Assembly: GCA_014526335.1 (NCBI GenBank)
Contig: JACTAT010000152.1
Coordinates: forward strand, 149,860-213,859
Direction: 5' to 3'
Source of the DNA: Chrysaora quinquecirrha
Lineage: Eukaryota > Cnidaria > Scyphozoa > Semaeostomeae > Pelagiidae
DNA: 64,000 nucleotides
The translations under genes and the position numbers were made by a program. This document shows, piece after piece, positions 59,358 to 64,000 of the stretch (the stretch's first letter is position 1; every line of letters begins with the position of its first letter). The notes under the pieces were generated by a model that saw only the letters and a program-made list of their open reading frames with translations, was not told where the DNA came from and did no database searches.

Positions 59358-59800
59358 TGACAAGATAAGGGTACAAAAATTACAGGAGAGTAATAACAAA
59401 AAAGAAAGTGTCACCAATTCTTAAAGTGAAAGAAGGAGAAATACAAGAAAATTATAATAAGTGGAAAGAGGAAATAATGAAGGCAAAAAAGCATTTGTAG
59501 AACCAAAATAAAAATGAAGAAAGAAGAAAGTAGAACAGTAAGAAGATGGCTGAAGATAAAATGATCACTAAAAAAGAGGGGATTAACAGTAGTGAACAGG
59601 AAAAGAAGGAATCTAATAAATTTACATATTGCAGAAGAGCAACAACAGGGATACGCAAGAAAAATAAAAAAGCAGTAGAGGGACTCAGGAGAAATGGAGG
59701 AGGCATGAAGGAGGAATGTTTTTTGGGAATTCAAGAGAAAACTGAAAGGAAAAAAAGAAGAGCACATAACGCAGATGATGAACAAAGAGGGATAAATATC
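59358..59800 (+). pseudogene. Degraded continuation of the LINE ORF
   Basis: Lys/Glu-rich frames with stops and shifts (YNKWKEEIMKAKKHL and similar) fit the linker between endonuclease and reverse transcriptase in such elements. No reverse transcriptase motif is reached. Confidence 0.5.
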
Positions 59801-59809
59801 CCTCCAACC

Positions 59810-59938
59810 TTATGTTGTCACTTTTTTCCAGATGTGTTTCTGCAATCCCACTATATCTCGTTTAATTTCTTCAATTACTTCTTCCAAAATTTGAGGTTTA
59901 GACTTAATCCCTCTGATATTTAAGAAGTATACTTTCAT
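59810..59938 (-). pseudogene. Inverted start of the LINE endonuclease
   Basis: From a Met at 59938 the minus strand reads KVYFLNIRGIKSK, then IKRDIVGLQKHIWKK. This is the N-terminal strand and first active-site region of the same domain; the family has QET where this has QKH, so the catalytic Glu is replaced by Lys. It matches the part missing at 58650 but lies downstream in the opposite orientation. Confidence 0.75.
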
Positions 59939-60357
59939 TTCTTTCAAGCTTTTCTCTATTGTTTTTCTCCTCTTTGTTTTCCTCTTTGTTCTTTCGTAAT
60001 TTATAAACAGTGAGACGACCTGAATCGACCTGAAACGAGCTGAAACCATCTGAAACGACCTGAAACCACCTGAAACGAGCCGTCAAATTTGGAATCGAGG
60101 CTGAAACGACCTGAGACGACCTGCTATCTTAGCAACGAAGTGTTAAGGTCAAGGGATTTGTATTGTTCTTTGCGCATTGTCGCATTCTCTTCTTATCACA
60201 ATAGGAACACGTGTCAGTATCAAACCGGCCATCCTTTCATCAGACACCTAATTTTCTGCGAAAGACAGTCTATCCAATCCATAATGGGTCATTGGGCATG
60301 AGGGGTTATGATGATGGGCGGTTATCCGGGTTTTTCGACACTTCGAGAGCGGTTTAC

Positions 60358-60491
60358 CAAGGGGCAATTCACTCCTCAGAGAGGTGTACGAGATTTTTAT
60401 GAAAAGAAAAGGATCTCCAAGAGATTTTTGTGAAAACAATAGGTTTTCCAGCTAAGGTGTACGAGGTTTTCAAGGAATGAATCGCCCCTCG
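60358..60491. mobile_element. Small hAT-like MITE, copy 3
   Basis: Starts CAAGGGGCAATTCACTCC and ends in the inverted motif CGCCCCTCG. The arms are longer than in the other copies, making most of the element palindromic. Flanking octamers CGGTTTAC and GGTTTTAC agree at 6 of 8 bases. Confidence 0.75.
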
Positions 60492-60788
60492 GGTTTTACG
60501 GTTTTACCTTCAAAAAGTACGGTTTTTCGGTTTTTAATTTGTGATTTCGGTGTGGTTTAAAAGAGGTTTAACATGTAGGTCTACGCTTCAACTATTTTGG
60601 CTAAAAAAATGTTTTTACGGTTTTCAAACCTCTCCCCCTATGGCTCCATAATGGAGTTTCGGAACCAACATGTTGATCTAAAGAATTTGGGTTAAACACA
60701 AAGTGCCGAATAAAAACAAAAAGAAAAGGCGAAAAATTCAGAACACCCCTGCTTATTTATTTAAAAAAGGTACACATAAAGCTTATAC

Positions 60789-60925
60789 CGAGGGGCAATT
60801 ATTCACTCCTTGAAAATGTCGTACACCTTTACTGGAAGTGCTATTGTTTTCTTGGAAATCCCTTGAAATTCCTTTTGTTTTTATGAAAATCTCGTACGCC
60901 TTTTTGCAGAGTGAAATGCGCCTCG
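60789..60925. mobile_element. Small hAT-like MITE, copy 4 (youngest)
   Basis: 137 bp, flanked by a perfect 8-bp target duplication GCTTATAC (60781-60788 and 60926-60933). Ends are CGAGGGGCAATTATTCACTC and the inverse of CGAGGCGCATTTCACTC. Nested inside the foldback element, so it arrived later. Confidence 0.87.
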
Positions 60926-61315
60926 GCTTATACAATAAATGGGAATTTGTGGGAGAACGGCAACAACCAAATATCTTTATTGAAAATAGACTCCTCCTTT
61001 TGATCAGGAAACATAACAAGTCAATCAATTTCAGTAATTTTTTTCAACAGATTAAGAACAATACTTTCCCAGAGGGATGGCCGCTTTGTTACTGACACTT
61101 GTTTCTATTGTGATATGAAAAGAATGCGACAATGCATAAAGAACAATACAAATCGCTTGACCTTAACACTTCGTTGCTAAGACAGCAGGTCGTCTCAGGT
61201 CGTTTCAGCCTCGATTCCAAATTTGACGGCTCGTTTCAGGTTGTTTCAGGTGGCTTCAGGTGGTTTCAGCTCGTTTCAGGTCGATTCAGGTCGTCTCACT
61301 GTTTATAAATTACGA

Positions 61316-61700
61316 TACACATTTGGCCTCACTACTGTCTTGCAAAATCTATTCTTGCATTAATAATTTGAAACATTGGCTGATCATTCCTTAAAGCTCT
61401 TGGAATATGGTAATTTCCAATTCATTTCCAATACAATCATGATTTGATGTCAAAATTCGATTTAACAAAGTGAAGCCTACAACACCAGGTGTTCCCAGCC
61501 TGTCAATGATCTAGGTAGTGACCTTGCCTAACCATGCTTGACTGTGGTGATCTGGCAAGAACCTGTATATTTATTGTTATATGGTCGTAGGCAATATGTA
61601 AAAAATTGAATGTGCTACACACTGCTGTTATTCTTGTGCATATACAAATTTGGCCCCACAGCTGTCTTCCAATATCAATTATTGCATTAATTGCTGTACT
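61316..61700 (-). repeat. Isolated 5S unit (orphon)
   Basis: A partial spacer, one diverged gene and a further partial spacer. It begins in mid-spacer directly at the end of the foldback element and stops at about 61700. Confidence 0.93.
61475..61592 (-). pseudogene. Diverged orphan 5S rRNA
   Basis: 118 nt, but with many substitutions along the whole RNA, including box C and RNA 10-40. Probably inactive. Confidence 0.88.
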
Positions 61701-62157
61701 CGAAGCAAAACAATGTAACAAAAATGCTGCTTTATTTTCATTAGAAAATAAAGCACCCTCAGACATATAGCTCATTCATCATTTATGTAAATATCAGGCA
61801 TGAGGCTATGTTCTCACATCATAGGGAGCTATTTTGGGCTTTTGGTGCATGAGCCCAAATTCGCTTAACCTAATCCTAATTCCAATGATTATTAGGTTTG
61901 TAGCGAAACAAAACCCCCAAATCCTATTATTGGGAAATCGAGACAGGGTATGAACAAGAAAATCCATCTTTTCCCGGTATAAACTGATGCACCCGTCATA
62001 CCTGCATCAGTAAACCTAAGAGATGATGCACAAGGTATGAGAAGCAAGCAAAAACTATATTGCTAAATAGCACCAGATTTTAAGCCTACCTCAAAAAAGG
62101 GCGGGAGTGATGAGGGGAAAAAACTTTCAACTGCCTTCGGCTTTGAGGAAACTCAAA
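61701..62157. other. No gene recognised; one hairpin
   Basis: A hairpin at 61729-61754 (GCTTTATTTTC, short loop, then GAAAATAAAGC). The rest is AT-rich with no clear coding potential. Confidence 0.5.
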
Positions 62158-62483
62158 TGATGAATCTGATGGTGTTGCAGTTGACGTTCCTGTTAGAAAT
62201 CCCCCGCACCGTCAAAGGACTGTTCGTATCATTCCGAACACTATTTTTTGGGACGCTATTCGCATTTGACTTTATACTATATTTTATTATATTTTGACTT
62301 CGTTCTGTTGAACTTCGTTCATTTAGGAGGGGAGAAATGTAGTGCTGTGTGGTGTTGACCATGTATATTGTATTGTTTAGTAACCTTATATCTTGCTGCC
62401 GCTGTACATAGCTTTATTCTCAGATAGTCGTTGTTTAGCAAGCTGAAGTTCAGGTTCTCTGTTTTAAAGTCTCTAAAACTACA
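62158..62483 (+). mobile_element. Probable LTR-retrotransposon 3' end
   Basis: An open stretch (DESDGVAVDVPVRNPPHRQR, then RTVRIIPNTIFWD) ends with a stop near 62270 and resembles the tail of a Ty3/gypsy-type pol. A purine tract GGAGGGGAGAAA at 62326-62337 is followed at once by TGTAGT, and the matching ACTACA ends at 62483. This fits a polypurine tract and a 146-bp LTR. The 5' LTR and the rest of pol are absent. Confidence 0.5.
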
Positions 62484-62879
62484 TTGCAGCATCCACCGAT
62501 TGAGAGACAGCTAGGATGCATCCACTTCAGGGGAAGGGAAGGTCGTGGAAACACTGGTAAACAGCATACCTTCCGCTTCCATGGCAACCAAGTGGTAAGG
62601 GCTTCTTCCGGAACGCCGCTGAGGGGTTGGCAATAGCCGGGGGCCCTTAACCTGGAACCCTGCACAAGGATGACACACATAATCATGAAGCGTTTCAAAT
62701 TTTTCATCTTAGTTTCATCATTACATTTTTTGTCACTTTTTCAGCAAAATTTGTCAAGGTGGTGACTGGAACAAAATCTAAACAAACTTTCTGTGGGCTC
62801 TGAGTGACCTTACAGTCCCTTTCAGGATTCAAATATAAAAACTTTCAAGTTAAACTGAAATAATCACCCTAGGTAATGT
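62484..62879. other. No gene recognised
   Basis: GC-richer than its surroundings at 62500-62660, then AT-rich. Could be old repeat sequence; nothing identified. Confidence 0.4.
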
Positions 62880-63590
62880 CTGCGCAGTATTGTGGAGGAT
62901 GTGCAGTAATGTGGAGGGATTTTCGCAGTAATGTGGAGGGTGTTCAGTAATGTGGAGGGATATCATCAGTAAGGTGGTGGGATTTTTTCAGTAATGTGGA
63001 GGATGTTCAGTAATGTGGAGGGCTATCTTTCAGTAATGTGGAGGCTGCGCAGTAATGTGGAGGGCTATCTTTCAGTAATGTGGAGGGATATCATCAGTTA
63101 TGTGGAGGTTGCAGAGTAATGTGGAGGGTTATTTTGAAGCAATGTGGAGGGCTATCATCAGTGGCGTGGAGGGTTATCTTGCAGTAATGTGGAGGATGTT
63201 CAGTAATGTGGAGGGCTATCTTTCCGTAATGTGGTGGCTGCGGAGAATTTTGGAGGGCTATCTTGAAGTAATGTGGAGGGCTATCATCAGTGATGTGGAG
63301 GAATATCATCAGTAATGTGGCGGTTGCGGAGTAATGTGGAGGGCTATATTCAAGTAATGTGGAGGGCTATCATCAGTAATGTGGAGGGCTATTTTTCAGT
63401 AACGTGGAGGATGTTCAGTAATGTGGAGGACTATCTTTTCGTAATGTGGTGGATGCGAAGTAATGTGGAGGACTATCTTGAAGTAATGTGGAGGGCTATC
63501 ATCAGTAACGTGGAGGGATATAATCTGTAATGTGGAGGGTGCGGAGTAATGTGGAGGGATATCATCAGTAATGTGGAGGGTCCGAGTAAT
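62880..63590. repeat. GTAATGTGGAGG minisatellite
   Basis: About 30 or more copies of a GTAATGTGGAGG core with variable linkers (GGCTATCATCA, GATGTTCA, GGTTGCGGA), so unit lengths range from about 18 to 30 bp. Larger blocks repeat: parts near 63180-63240 and 63400-63460 share linker order. The open frames across it in both strands are by-products. Confidence 0.92.
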
Positions 63591-64000
63591 CAAGAAGCAC
63601 TCTCGTAGCGGTTGCCGAGAAATTTCGTGTTGTAAACGATTCTCATTGACAAGAAATGCAATTTGGAAGCCAACCGTGCGTTTTTTAGCCATGAAAACCT
63701 TCACACTGCTTTAATATTTCATAATATATGTGTAAGAATCACAGTTTTGGTTCATTTGCGTGAAATGTCTAATACATATATTTTAACAAAACATGAGTAA
63801 AATATATCTAACATACGACATGAATTTTCTAATACTGTATATGAATATAAATTCGAAGAAGAAAACACTGTTCTTTTTTACAAACGAAGATACAACGAGT
63901 TGAGCAATAAAATGATCTGTACATGAATGAATGGCAATTTATTTTCCTCAGTCTAATAGCAAGTTTATTCAAGTAATACTGTATTTTATTCATGTCGTTC
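63591..64000. other. No gene recognised
   Basis: AT-rich DNA to the window end; nothing identified. Confidence 0.5.

Larger units (their letters stand above)
59994..61315. mobile_element. Foldback element with ~215-bp TIRs
   Basis: Long terminal inverted repeats at 59994-60209 and about 61101-61315, starting TCGTAATTTATAAACAGTG. Each arm has a run of CGACCTGAAAC-like decamer repeats (about 60015-60120 and 61190-61300). The inner part is non-coding and holds two small MITEs. The left flank is LINE sequence and the right flank is 5S spacer, so no target duplication can be confirmed. The element sits at a rearrangement junction. Confidence 0.85.

Noticed and set aside
59411..59785. 124-residue hydrophobic minus-strand frame
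   Set aside because: It is the antisense of the Lys/Glu-rich LINE remnant, which automatically gives a Phe/Leu/Ser-rich translation resembling membrane segments.
63094..63704. Open frames of 71-102 residues on both strands of the minisatellite
   Set aside because: The repeat itself lacks stop codons in several frames; the translations are simple repeats without conserved features.

Overview
This is an AT-rich, repeat-dominated piece of a metazoan nuclear genome. No bacterial gene organisation is present: coding stretches are short, split by GT-AG introns and mostly degraded transposon genes. An invertebrate, probably a cnidarian, is my best guess. It rests on the character of the 118-nt 5S rRNA and on two MULE-type transposases of a style I associate with cnidarians; this is inference, not a database result.

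The main feature is 5S rDNA. All copies lie on the minus strand, in units of about 329 bp (118-nt gene plus about 210-bp spacer). Block 1 (2580-7010 and 7853-8801) holds 15 full-length, strongly diverged copies plus three fragments, partly as an alternating two-subtype array. Block 2 (20212-45747) holds 77 nearly identical copies in about 25.5 kb. Decayed outlier copies follow at 46251-46655 and 61316-61700. RNA positions below use the 118-nt consensus numbering.

Layout: 1-1089, tandem repeat of about 392 bp; 2580-8801, diverged 5S block with an 842-bp insert; 8802-10000, satellite of about 347 bp with a long hairpin in each unit; 10570-11002, two small inverted-repeat elements; 11113-14556, a giant foldback element whose arms are (TTAG)n-like and switch strand at the centre; 14785-19610, MULE transposase A (four exons, SWIM zinc finger) broken by a 541-bp hAT-like element; 20212-45747, main 5S array; 45748-46250, an insertion in the array; 48240-57243, MULE transposase B on the minus strand, degraded and split by about 5.8 kb of repeats and duplicated segments; 58650-59938, LINE endonuclease remnants with an inverted part; 59994-61315, a foldback element with TIRs of about 215 bp carrying two small MITEs; 62158-62483, a probable LTR-retrotransposon 3' end; 62880-63590, a minisatellite.

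The only clearly functional genes are the 5S rRNA copies, with internal Pol III control regions and oligo-T terminators. The protein-coding material consists of transposon genes, apparently dead in this copy, plus a few exon-like stretches I cannot assign. I found no tRNA gene, CRISPR array or convincing host protein gene.
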